From Calonectria ilicicola (taxonomy: Eukaryota > Ascomycota > Sordariomycetes > Hypocreales > Nectriaceae): a DNA stretch of 64,000 bases. The DNA is taken from positions 2,790,001 to 2,854,000 of the forward strand of contig CP085830.1 of the NCBI GenBank assembly GCA_020809705.1. The letters run 5' to 3'. Under the pieces are notes generated by a model. It saw only the letters and a list, made by a program, of their open reading frames with translations, was not told the DNA's origin and searched no databases. A program made the translations under genes and the position numbers. Positions within the stretch are counted from its first letter, which is position 1. The number at the start of each line of letters is the position of its first letter. Below, piece by piece: positions 1-11,662 of the stretch.

Positions 1-2877
1 AGATGCCAGAGGGTTAGCCGGCTCACCCGCCAACACGGACATTGACCACTACCAACCACCCAACCTGGAGTAGATCCGTTAAAAATTCATTTATTTTCAA
101 TATATTTTGATTGCTTTTACTGTATCTGACGCAATGACAGGAGGGGTCCCCTCGATAACGTTGACGACGCCATCGTATTCCTCTTTCCCTTAATTCATTT
201 GCACCGAGATTTGCTGAATAGGAGTTACCCTCCCGGGCAACTTCGGTCTCAGGGAAGGGAAACCCATGAGATCCTTCAAGGGTTTTCTATCCTCCTGAGA
301 AGCGAGGTGTGGAGGGGTGCCCGACGGGGGTATTGAGGGACCTGCGTCTTTTCGTGTGTCGACTGCAGATCGACGCTGGGCTCCAACGAAGCGGTGTCCG
401 GTTTGGGCCCGGTGCCCTGGCCTATGATGTGAGGCCCTGCATGGCCCTGATGCATTCCAAGGACGTAACGGAGCAGAATGAGGATTAGATCCAGGGACAA
501 CTCACACTTTGAGGATGCGCCCAATCGCGGAGGCAGGTCCGCGGTGCGCGGCGATGTTCACAAAACCACCGTAGGACGGAGCGATAGAGCGCCGGTCCGG
601 ACAAGGTACCCACTCGTACCTTAGAGTTTTGGGAGGGGATGTCAGGTCTCGATGAAGTGGAGATATCGTAGGCCTTTGCAAATTGTATGCTCTGGCGGAT
701 CTGATCTATGAGTCTATGGTGTTGTGCGGATTGTGGATCTGCTATGTCTGAGTCGTGCTGTGGGCGAAGAGCCCTGAACCCTGACAGTGGGCAAACCGAC
801 TTGGCACGGGGGGCATCATGATGGATACATGCTTATTGGCAGGGTAGTTATGGGTAGGGATGAGCATCTTCCTGACTTGGATAGCGGCACTCAACACGTG
901 CAAGAAAAAAAAAACCATCTAGATAATAAGGACTGGACGAGAGACTGAATACGGTAGTTGGTCAATTAATACCGTTGTCGACAGGCGAAGCCGTGATGCA
1001 GGCCTGCAAAACCTTTGGCGGCCGATGAAAGCGGAGATGATAAACAGCCTTGTGTTTGAGATTGCGGTTCGGAACACCTAGTTAGTCACCATGGGATTTT
1101 GGGGGGCATGATGAAAATGATCACCTGAAAACAGTGTGGATATCTGAAGCAGGAACCTGGTTGTGAGTGACGAGAGCGGCCAACTACCACAAGAAGTAGG
1201 CGATGCAGCATAAGAAAGAGCCCGAGCAAGGCAGATAACGCATAAAGTATTACAGTGTGTGCCCGAGAGGTAGCTCACGATGATGATTAACTCGCTAGTT
1301 GACTGTATCTGGCCTCGGATGAGGCTGGGCTCTGTGTGTGCAATGGCAGTGGTGGCTGTACATTCAGGTTCGTCCGCTAAGCACTACATCCAGCCAGTCA
1401 GAAGCTGCTGCGGCCAGTGAACTGTACATCGTGACCAAACTGGCCAGTGGGAGAGTGAGCGGGCGACTCGGGCAACTCCTTTGTGGCTTCGGTGCTGCGT
1501 GTTCTCGAATAAGACGGAGCATTGATATGCATCGGAGACAGCGGCATGTAATTTTTTAGATTTTATTTTATTTATTTTACTCAATATTATTATTATTGGA
1601 TGCCTGCGTAGCGAGTGGTATGCAATACAGCAAGTATCACGACAAAGTATTGGCAATGTCTACCGAACTATGCCCACACGCACACGCACACACGCACAAA
1701 GGGCAAAAAATATTGCAATCCATTTCTAAATCCGTAGCAGGAGCCATGACGCGAGGGATAGCTAGTTCAGGGCTAAATCAAACGCTGCACCGCTGACTGA
1801 GACGTAACGGAAGAGATGGCGTGGTCGAGGGCGAGGGCGGAGATCGGCTGCAGTGGCTCGGGATCGCTGCTGCAACGGACGGACATGGAGATGGAGCGAA
1901 CCCAGCACAGCGGGGAGCAGAGGACGAGCGCGCGCTGCACACAGCACAGCACAGCATAGCACCCAGGGCAGAGCACAGCACAGAGATAGATAGTGCTCGA
2001 GTCGTATGCCAAATGCACAGCACACTTACTGGGCACTGCACTCCTTACATCAAATGGAATGAGGAGGTGCTAGCCTGGGGGAGTGAAGGGGCCATGTTTT
2101 TAGATGAAACCGCCTTTTCCAGGACATGTTCCCAAGCCGAATCTGCCTGAGATGGCGCCAAGCTGGTCTGAGTGTCTTCCTTCAGGTCAGAGAGAGGCCA
2201 TCCGGTACGTACTGCTCCGGTACGTACCTGCACCTACCCAGCTTGGTCCAGCGCCTCCCGACGACGCGCAGACCCACCACGTCCTCTGCGCACCCACCGG
2301 ACCCACCGACCAGCAGGGACCACCGTCGGCGGTGCCTGTACCCAGTGTCGACTGCGCGATACTCGCACTGCCGTGTGCCCTTCCCATCGTCAACCGTACC
2401 AGGAGGTGGCGGCAGGCGGGTGGGCACCCAAACCCACATGCGGAGGGTCCTAGCAAGGGCCCTTGGACATGGCTCGACATGGGTCGTGACCATGACCAGA
2501 AGGCACATTTCCATACATATGCTCCGCCGCTGCCTCCCCCAGCCATTGAAACATGTCCTGCTCTCGTTCCTGTTAACTTGATCAACTCGATATCACGAAC
2601 CCAAAGCTAAGTCTCTGGGCGAGTTTTTCTTTCTTTCTTGGCTTCTCTTCTATCCCGCAACGAGAACATCTTTCCTCTCGTCTTCCTTTCTTCTGTCGAC
2701 TTTCGTTCAGGCACTATCACCAGGCCTCTCTCCTTTGTCTCCATTTCTCGACTACGACAAACGGAGAAGACAAAACATTTGAACAAATTATCCATCACCT
2801 CGGGCGACCGTTCACCGTGCTTGTCTCTGTCTGATCGGACACCGGACTAGGGAATCATTTCTCGTGCCAGACCCGCC
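1..2877. other. Intergenic region, no supported gene
   Basis: No reading frame here looks like a conserved protein; the open frames are short, overlap on both strands and have simple-repeat composition. There is a CA-rich stretch near 1680-1700, CAGCACAG-type repeats near 1935-1985 and a duplicated CCGGTACGTAC near 2203-2227. The last 250 bases are pyrimidine-rich (CTTT and TTTC runs from about 2625), as is usual for the core promoter and 5' leader of a fungal gene, and probably serve the gene starting at 2878. Confidence 0.6.
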
Positions 2878-4017
2878 ATGTCTCTGTCTGTCACCGCCCA
2901 ACAGCCTATCGCCTCGAGGCACCACGTTCCAGTCTCGTCCACGCGGGGTCTGCAGCACCTTCAAATAGATTCCGTTCCCAGCTCCCCATCTCTCTACTCT
3001 GACGACGGCCACGACGAGAACCCTCGACCAACGCTCAAAATGATTGCACAACCTACCACCGAACAGGCTCCTGCCCTGCCCGAGAAGAGCGCCCGGCGAG
3101 CCTCACGAATGATGCTCGACAATATCATCACCCACAAGCTGACCACTGAGGATCAGCAACCTCCCCTCTCTACACAGGCCGCTCCTCACGCAGTCTACCT
3201 ATCCTCCGAAGAGGACGCCTCTTCATCCGCCGACGACTTCTCCGACTTTGAGTGCGAGTACATTAGCGAAGCAGTTCAACAGCCTACTGGCCGACGAGGA
3301 AGCCAAAAGGATACTGCTCGCGTCGTCTCGGTTATCTACTCTGGAAAGCCTTGCATCGTCGACCTTCCCCGCAGGTCCATGTCTCCCACCTCTAGCGAGA
3401 GCTCCTCTCGACCCCCAAGCCGCCTTCGCAGAACCTCTACTCTACCCGTTATCGACCGCCGAGTTTCCGTTGGCTCTGCTCCTTCAGATTGCTCCATGAC
3501 CTCGGGCTCTTCTGCCATCCACCCTCCTCGAACCAGCAGCATGCTTCCTCCCAGCCGACTAGAGAAGCAGAAGCCTCAGTTCTTGAGCATTGATCCTTTC
3601 GCCACCAAGCGGGATCAGAATGATGATCAGATTCCCGGCATCAACGACATGAAGACACCCAAGACACCCTCTGGCATGTTCAAGCGCACTCTTAGCCTCG
3701 TCAAGAAGCGAAGCCGCCCTAGCTTGAACACGCACTTCTCTGCCTCTCGCGACAACCTGTCCACTATCATCTCCCCCAATCACATGGAACAGGTTAGAGA
3801 GGAGTCTCAGGCTCCTGTGTCCGAGAATACCCCCGCTCTAAACGCCCGACCGGTCACATACCACGAAATTGTCATGTCCGCGAAGCGGCGAGCCCAAACT
3901 GCCCCCATGTCCCCCATCTCTCCCATGTCAGAACCTCCCGCATCTCCCATGACCCCCAACGGCAGCAGAAGCCGCCTGCGATTTTCTTCCGCCCGCCGGC
4001 GGAGCATCAGGACATAA
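2878..4017 (+). CDS. Ser/Pro-rich, intrinsically disordered hypothetical protein (379 aa)
   Basis: A single-exon gene of 379 residues with no enzymatic domain that I recognise. The protein is rich in Ser, Pro, Arg and Thr and looks largely disordered. It has an acidic-serine patch around residues 110-126 (SSEEDASSSADDFSDFE), several RRxS/RxxS sites typical of basophilic kinase targets, a basic block near residues 265-285 (FKRTLSLVKKRSRPS), and repeated SPxSPM elements near the C-terminus before an Arg-rich end. The segment PVTYHEIVMSAKRRAQTAP near residue 322 is the most structured-looking stretch. The start was chosen because it is the first ATG after a pyrimidine-rich leader and gives one uninterrupted frame with fungal codon bias. 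A phosphorylated regulatory or scaffold protein is possible, but that is inference. Confidence 0.8.
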   Translation: MSLSVTAQQPIASRHHVPVSSTRGLQHLQIDSVPSSPSLYSDDGHDENPRPTLKMIAQPTTEQAPALPEKSARRASRMMLDNIITHKLTTEDQQPPLSTQAAPHAVYLSSEEDASSSADDFSDFECEYISEAVQQPTGRRGSQKDTARVVSVIYSGKPCIVDLPRRSMSPTSSESSSRPPSRLRRTSTLPVIDRRVSVGSAPSDCSMTSGSSAIHPPRTSSMLPPSRLEKQKPQFLSIDPFATKRDQNDDQIPGINDMKTPKTPSGMFKRTLSLVKKRSRPSLNTHFSASRDNLSTIISPNHMEQVREESQAPVSENTPALNARPVTYHEIVMSAKRRAQTAPMSPISPMSEPPASPMTPNGSRSRLRFSSARRRSIRT

Positions 4018-5368
4018 GCATGATCACGCAAGTGTTTTTTGATGTTACGACGTTTACGACTGGGATCGGGGCACCAAACACCTGGGGTCGGTGTTAACGG
4101 GGCATATCTTATCTATTTCCTTTATTTTTCTCTTCTTTTTCCTCTGGCTGGGAATTTTTCTTTTCTTTTCTGAAATTGGGTTTACGGCGCTATTTTGGAA
4201 CACCTTACACGCACTGGGCGGGAAAATGAATGCGGAGTTTGGGAATGGAACACGCCAGTTCCTTTTGGGTTATGAATATTTTTTTCCTTTTTTTCATGGC
4301 GTTCAGGGCGATACTGCATTACTTGCACACACATATAACCTTACAGCCGAGGTCGGCTACTCTCGTTCATAAATTGTTAATGCTGCCAATGTCCCATTTT
4401 AGGACTTGGCTCAATGGAGGACATGGCATTGGAAGTGGATGGATTGGTAGATAGGTCCTACTTGGACTACACAATACTATCACAGACATGATCTGTTTGT
4501 CCCCTATATCAAAAGCGCCGAATTCACCGTGATTGAATGCAAATAGTGAAACGAAGTTGTTTCTACCGTTTCAACCGTAGCATGGACTTTTTTTATGTTT
4601 GTGCTTGCTTTTTCTACCGTCAGTTTGGTCTGGCACTGCTTGTGCGCATCCTTGGCCCAGGTTGTGTATGACCTCAGTGTCTGTGTCCGTTGCGAAACAA
4701 CGCAAGCCAATTGGGATCGAATGCGTTTCTGCCAAAGTGTCACTCGACCGCGAACTCCGCGTATCGCTCGAGCGTTGACATGACCTGTGCTTATTTACTA
4801 CTACTCATGCAACTGTCAATAGTTGACGTGGGAGGTTGGCGATGTAACACCGTTGTTGTCTATGGTTACTTTTTATTTGTTTTTTCTGACACAGTTCCCC
4901 TTGTGCAGTTGCAGTTGCAGTTGCAGTGAGGCTTGTATGGAAAAGCAAGTAACGACTGTGCGCAAGCATGTATGTCGCGGCGCCTCACCTGGTTGGCGCG
5001 GGGATTTTTACCATTGCGATTTGCGGTCAACAATGGATTTTTTTTTTTTTTTTGATTTAAAAAAAATTCAGGTAGAAACCACTGTCTCTATCAAGGCGCG
5101 CACGCTTTTGCTTTGTGCATCATGCATTCTATTTGATAAGTAGACATTGTCCCGTGCTGTCTCGAGATGCGAGGTGCACCATTGGGTTGATGCGGTGATG
5201 GGGAATGGGCGCTAGATGAGGATGGACATGGGGTGACGAGGGTTCCGTGCGGTGTAAGTTGAGCTTGACGTCAGGCTCCCCCCGAAACCTGGCGGTGGTG
5301 GTAGTAGTGGGAGCGGTAGTGGTGGTTCAGGTACGGTAGGTAGGTACATACATACGTACATGTACGTA
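4018..5368. other. Intergenic region downstream of the disordered-protein gene
   Basis: No gene is supported. The first few hundred bases are T-rich (4110-4170) and probably hold the 3' UTR and polyadenylation signals of the upstream gene. Small open frames at 4091-4454 and 4595-5143 are low-complexity (Phe/Leu-rich from T runs) and are not convincing. A T16 run lies at about 5038-5053, and a GTAC/TAGG-rich stretch lies just before the mobile element at 5369. Confidence 0.55.
4905..4926. repeat. Hexanucleotide microsatellite (GCAGTT)n
   Basis: Nearly four tandem copies of GCAGTT are visible. It lies outside any supported gene. Confidence 0.85.
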
Positions 5369-5603
5369 CAATACAACCCTTGAAAGATTGTCACCTCTCT
5401 ACTTTTTCCTACTATTTTCTTTTGGGGGGCTTAATAAGGAAAAAAATATATAAATAAAAATAAAATAAATAAATTAGATATATAATTTTATTTTATTTAT
5501 TATTATTTATTTCTAGGCATTAGCTTGATATTTTGAGTAGTTAAGTTCTGTGATGCCTTATTGGAAAATGTCACTGAGGCACAATCTTTCAGGGGTTGTA
5601 TTG
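5369..5603. mobile_element. MITE-like element, copy A (235 bp, TA-flanked)
   Basis: The ends form an inverted repeat: the left end begins CAATACAACCCTTGAAAG and the reverse complement of the right end (5578-5603) begins CAATACAACCCCTGAAAG. Including the flanking GTA, 25 of 26 positions match. TA lies immediately outside both ends (5367-5368 and 5604-5605), as expected for a Tc1/mariner-type target duplication. The interior is a C/T-rich left arm, an extremely AT-rich centre (5440-5510) and a right arm containing AAGTTCTGTG. There is no coding capacity, so it is non-autonomous. The same end sequence and layout recur at 19305, 39462 and, more diverged, 61452. Assignment to Tc1/mariner rests only on the TA flanks. 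Confidence 0.8.
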
Positions 5604-6551
5604 TACATTACAGGATGTAGTTAGGTAGGTTTGGGAACAGAAATAGGGTTGCTGTGCCGTAGCGGTACCTGGTTCGCGAGATAGCACTGCCGCGAGGAAA
5701 TACGGCAATGACGGGCAGTCACGGGTCAGGCACGGCGGCGAGCGGGCGAATGGGAGGCGGCGGAGGAGGGAGGGCATCTAGAGATGGCCTGGATGCGTGG
5801 GTGGGTTACTGCTTTGGGCAGCGGTTCGCCTCTTTGAGTTTCGTCCCATGTGCCCTCTTCTGCGCGTGGCAGAGGCGCGACTTGGAGGGTTGAGGTAGTA
5901 TTGTATGTGCGGGAGTGCGGCACGTGGCGAGGGGGGGACTTGTAGGGGGGACTCGTAGTGGGCAGCCACAGCCAAAAGCCAAGAAACCCAGACTGGGGGC
6001 CCAGCGAGAGAGCGATGATGTGACACGTTTAAACATGGGAGACAAGAATAAATCATTATTAGCATCGGCATGGTTGCTGCGATAGTGCGCCCATCCACTG
6101 TGCACACAACCCACAACCCATACGAACTATTTTGCCATACCTTGTGCGGTGTGTGTGCAGCTTCATTTCCATCTTCGCAAGGGGCCTGCTCCTCTTGCGC
6201 CCGGTCGTTGCTCCGCCGAACCACGGCCCAGTGTGCCTTGAGCGCTCACAGACGGGGTAATGAATGAATGGCGCGTGAGTTCGCTTGCGACAGCGGAACG
6301 TCGACTGACAAAAATCTCCGATGACGAAGGCACTCAACCCCGATGGAGCGATGGGATGATCACAACTAAAATATTTTGCGGGGACAGCGGAATTGTGCGC
6401 CCACGAGAGAAAGACGGAGAGAGAATTTGGTTGACTTTTTTCTTCCTCTTCGTCTGTATCTGTTCTGATACTGATAATTATTTGCAGTCTTCACTAAGAA
6501 TAAGCACCTGGAAGAAGCATTGCTCGCAGGGTGAATAAGCGTGTTTTATTT

Positions 6552-6592
6552 GCTGGTGCTGGTGCTGGTGCTGGTGCTGGTGCTGCTGGTGC
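6552..6592. repeat. Hexanucleotide microsatellite (GCTGGT)n
   Basis: About six tandem GCTGGT units, with one GCT interruption near the right end. The reverse strand would read as an Ala/Pro repeat, but no gene is supported there. Confidence 0.9.
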
Positions 6593-9087
6593 ATGAACCA
6601 GTGGCTCGCTGGCACAAAACGCCGGCGACTGGCTGAGACGTATAACGCTTTTCCTCACCATCAGAAAGGGCACCACCAAATTAGGTGCAAAGGAAATCTC
6701 CACTGCCCAAGAACGCCTGGCGACGGACCTACCTTGCTAGTCACCGCCTGCGATCTGCTGACGGGGTACCTACGAGCTCTCTGCTGTACTGTGCGGCCTG
6801 GCTTGGCCTGGATGGCTCATGCCCATTTCAGCTCCAAGGGGAATTGCGGTGGGGCCCGTCCGCGTCTGGCCATTTTCGTATACTACTACATACGATCTAA
6901 CCCAGAAACCAGAGACGTCTGTTGCTCGCCCTCAACGCTAATTACTTCAAGTATCTACTCAGTAGCCACACACTGTAGCCGGCTCGTCCATAGTGCATCC
7001 CATGCGACTGGGCAAGGTTCAGCCTCGTCGATTCGAGAAGAAGTTGGGTCGCTCGTCGCTCGCACTTGAACCGCGAACTAGGCAGAGTCGGGTCTGGCCC
7101 CAGGGGAAAAGGTGATGGCGAAACCCAAATCGAGAGCAGCGGAAGTTGACGGGACGGAACATGGCAATTCAGTTCAGCGCAGCATAGCACAGCACAGCAC
7201 ACACCCGAGCTCAGCCTGGTCGTTTGATGTTGCTCTGGCGGGGTATGCCGTCAGCCCACACGTGTGCCGAGTCACGCGTCACAATCTTGAATCATGGCGA
7301 GCATCGCGTCTTCCGTGTTTCGAGAGTTTGATCAGCATTGTGTTTGAACCTTGTTCGCTTCCCTAATCCTTTCCCATCCTGTCCCATCCTCCTTGTCTAA
7401 TCTAGCCCGCCATGTAATGTACATACAGTACGGTACGGGGCATACCGCCATGATCCCTTCGCTTGTTAAGCGGGGGGATGGATGGCTGCTAGAGCGGATG
7501 AGGCAGTGGAGACCTTCCAGATGACAAGTAGATGAGCTATGGATGAAAGCTGCGAGGGCAACCCTAGCGTTGATCCCCTCAGCCAGATCGATGTCCCGTA
7601 GTCCTTGGACTTGATTGGGGAACCCGGCTGTTGCTTTTGATACACGATTGCCCGGAACCTCGTGTTCTTGTTCATTCATCTGCAACCCCCGCTGTACACG
7701 CAGCAACATGCTTCACATTGAGTATAATCTCGGGCTAGTCCCAATGACATCTCGATTCCAGCTGCCCCTCTTCACCACCATTGGGATACTCCCGGCTGCG
7801 TTTTTTCAGCTGAATCTTCCTGTAACAAGATCGTCGCGTCCCACGAAGCCTAAGCTGGATATTCTCCGTTCCCAAGCTCACACAGAATGTCACTGGCCAA
7901 TATCTCTGCAACCCGGCCGAATCCTGCCGCTCTGGGCCCTTCCCATAATCACCATGATTATTATTCCACTGAGAAGCTGGCCCTGTCCCGTTCAAAGTCT
8001 CACTGTACGTAATGACATTACCGACCGCAAGAAGCAATATACTTCTAGCGTACGTTGTGAGAAGGTCTTTTCCGTTGAGACCCTGGAAGTCCATCAATCT
8101 CCACCCGCAGATTTGGCGGATTTGCTGCAGATGGCCTATGACGTTTTGGCCTCGACGGGCAGTCCCTGCAGAGGCTCGAAGCGATGGGATTGGCGGACAG
8201 CTTCGCTACCAGCTAGCGCTGCTCGCCTACTGGCTAGCCTGGCCAAGAGAGGTCGTTCATCATTTTACTAGCGCGGCGCCTCTTTCCAGTGGACGATCCA
8301 GGGGTTCGTTCTGTCAAAAGGGGGCGGGAAGGCAAACCAATGGCCAGTACAGATCCTTTTTTGCCTCCATCCATAGCTGAAATGGATAATTTAGGCTGGA
8401 AATTGAACCATTTCCAATGCAGTCATAGTGCTGCTAAGCACTGGAGAGGGGGACTTGAGATCGGCGATCGGCATCATGGATCGCATCATTGGCCTTATTT
8501 CTCGCTTGTCGAAACAGTGTTCGATTCTGAAATGCCATTGGATAGATTTCCTGCGTCTACTGTCTTAGGTACAACGGGTGTCTTCAACATGGAAGATGTG
8601 GTTGGCGGCTGAGACATGACGACGACGCCTGTTTGTTGGGTCCCATTGATGCCAAGGCAAATGGATACACAGTATCTGCGGATCCAGAGGGACAAACTCG
8701 TTTATCCCAAGCTGAGGACATCCTCGTATAGCAGCAATATATCTGAGGAATTTCATGGGCCAGCATGTCGGGTGGCCGAACGCATACTTCTCCGCGTTCC
8801 TCCTGGCTTCTAGGGGATACCTTGACTCGACGAGGACGGGCAAGCAGTCCTCTTTCGTCTGGGCACGGAGCAGACGAGCTTGCACCACCATCACCGGCCC
8901 AGTGGTCGTGCACAACCTCCGGTACGTGAAACTGGCTAGCCTAAGAATAACTATGCCAGCTCCTCCACCACCGCTAGCCATCGCGGGCTCTCAGGGCCTG
9001 CTTTGAGCAATTACTGGCCCCCCACCACGGGAATATGCCCAAAAACACCCCTCCAACACCACCGTCGTGTTGGAAATATAGTGGCGT

Positions 9088-9116
9088 CACACACACACAC
9101 GCATACACACAGACGC
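9088..9116. repeat. CA dinucleotide microsatellite, interrupted
   Basis: CA repeats with a GCAT interruption. A simple repeat outside genes. Confidence 0.8.
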
Positions 9117-11662
9117 GGAGAGATTAGGAACAGACGGTGGTGCTTGCGTCCTCACCTCATGATCTCTCTCTCTGGTCACTGTACTGTGCGTGTACTTTGA
9201 GGTGGGAACCTACGAGCTTTGGCTAAAGCGGCTTGTTTCTTCCCGAGAGGGTGCAGAGGCGTCCCTGGCGGCCGTTCCACCCTCCTGGGAGAAGAGGCAC
9301 GAACTCGGGAGTGAGCAGTGATGCCGGGGATTAAGTTGGCTCTTGGTGGCCCGGTTGAAGGGGAGAGAGCACAGTAGTGGAACTTTGTGATCAACAAGTT
9401 ACTGAGTTACTACGTACTGTGATAGATGGTGAAACCGATAACCGAGCAAGATGGGCCGGCTGAATGCTGCAAGCTGCTGTCATGATCCTAGAGGATTCGA
9501 TTGGTGTTGGCAATTGGCAACTGGACCAACAACCGATTCAAGTCTGGTCAGTGAGAGACACACACACAGAGAGAAAAGAGGGAGCAAGAGGAAGCCTTGA
9601 GCGAGAGAGTGAGGCTGTGCAAGCCGCCCGAGTGATCAGCGACTAGGTTGAGATTCCCTTTTGCGGTGCACCGGAGCGTTGGGTGCACTAAGCTACTGCG
9701 TTGGCCCGAGTTTCCCTCTTAACCCTCTTCTTCCCTCTTTGCCCTCTTTTTTTCGCCCTCATGCAGCGCGCTTTTGGAGCTTACTGTGTGTACATCTTGC
9801 CGGGGACGAGCCTGGAGCTGGCTCCTGCGCAGTGGGAAATGGGGGAGAAAAAAGATGGTGGACAGGTCAACCAACAGGAGGGATGGACGGGATGCCCCGG
9901 CGATCTGGGCTTGCTGCGCACATACACACATACACATCACATCCAACCAAGCCTTGTCCACCGACGCTATGGGCCAAAGAGTCAGTGCTGCGATGTGCGG
10001 TGGCGCTCGGCCGCCTTCTTGACTCGGGTTTGGTGTTCAGGTGATTGCTGAGAGCAGTAGTTTCTCGCGCAGCCTTGGATGGCTGCCCTCTGGCTCGTGC
10101 TTGTTTTGTTCCCATCACGGCCGTCAGCCTGTTTCGCGCCACAAAACCTCGTCAGGAAACAAATCCCGTGCGGCTGATCTGGTCTAGCCTGTCACGTCCC
10201 GTCACCGTCCCATCACCGTCCACCGTGCTGCGTGTGTGTGCAGTAGTAAGTAGATCAAGCCGAAAACAGTGGTCATCGGGTGAGGGCGAAGGCTAAGGTG
10301 AGGAACGAGGCCATCCTCAACTCGAGCCTAGACCTCTTTTTGTCTTGCCCTCAAAACAAAAGAAAGCATGGGCGAATCATGCCCGCTCAATGCGCATTTT
10401 AATCTACATCTAAACGTTTTCCCCACAATTACCAGCATAGATTCATGCTTGTCTCTCAATGCATTGTCCAGATTGGTCAAACCTTTTATCGATTAATCAT
10501 TTCCAAAAAGAGACCGTATCAGTTTGCGGCCCTATGTAACTTGGGTGGAATCCCAGCACTGCTAGTTCCTATCCTCAAGGCTGGCGAGCCAAGAGCAAGT
10601 AGTTTGCGTATGTTGCACGGCTGATATCGCCAGCAACATTGAACCAAATTAGTCAGTATCAATGCTTCATTAATTCAAACATGAATGCTTCATGATTGCT
10701 TTGACTTGGTTTGTGTTTTCAAATCATGAAAATGTTTGGAAACATTTATAACTGTGCCAACCAACCGGGACACCTCCCAACTTTAAGCTTCAAAACTTCA
10801 TACACTGGTATTCAATGCAATCATTAAAGCCAAGCATGCTAAAAGAGAGTCGGTACTGCCGTTTTGGGCATGCCTCCGGATATCTTTATAACCTCGGATG
10901 TCACGTCTCACCTCATGTTTCGTCCTTCTATCCAACTTCCTCTATCGGGACGTAACAAGATGGACCGAAACCCGGTTTATTTGGAATTTCTCTAGTCCTA
11001 GCAAACATAGAAGAGACGAACCCGTTTTCCTAGCTACGCATTGTTCCCGTTTTAGTTTTGTTTGCAATGTCGATCTCGTTTATAATGTACATATTGTAAT
11101 GTAAGCTCTATAATTGATTGACCAGTATAAGTCTACTTGTTCAACTCTTTCCCCATACACGCATGCTTACCGAGTGGCTTGATGACACTTCCAACCGAGT
11201 TGACTTGTTCCTCTCCTCTCACTTTCTAATTCTTTAGATAAGTGACAAATGAATTTTGATCGGTTTGTCCATGTTGATTCCCCAACGAGGCATTGAATGA
11301 CGAAGATTGATTTAGAATCACTTGAAAAAATTGCACCCGAGTATATCGAATAAGAAAAAAGTTGCACATCAAAGGCTAATTAACATCTCCATATCGCCCG
11401 ACCCGGCCTATCAGTTGCAACAAAAAGCAAATGCGTAATACGACTATGCGGATGATCAGATAACACCGGTTAATCAGATGCAAGCTTGTTCTCCGGAGCG
11501 ACTAAATTCATTCCCATCTCTTTCTCCTCTGTCTTCTCTCCTTCTCCCCTCCATCTTTGCTATGGAATAGTAAATGATAGATGGGTTTTTTCTTTTTTTT
11601 AAATCAAGGTATCGAGCCTGTTGCCTTGACTCGAGCGTGTACTTTGTCGTTGATCTAAGCCG

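Larger units (their letters stand above)
5604..11662. other. 6-kb intergenic region, no supported gene
   Basis: This long stretch holds many short open frames on both strands, none with recognisable domains, consistent codon use or splice structure. Simple repeats occur at 6552-6592 and 9088-9116, and a CAGCATAGCACAGC-type repeat at about 7175-7200 resembles the one near 1940. From about 10330 to 11620 the base composition becomes more AT-rich and calmer, without a gene. The right end is the 3' side of glycogen synthase. Non-coding RNA genes could be present but cannot be seen from sequence alone. Confidence 0.55.

Noticed and set aside
2104..2610. Plus-strand frame of 168 codons just before the first gene
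   Set aside because: Overlapping frames on both strands are equally open, and the translation is Pro-rich without domain character; the position fits a promoter and leader.
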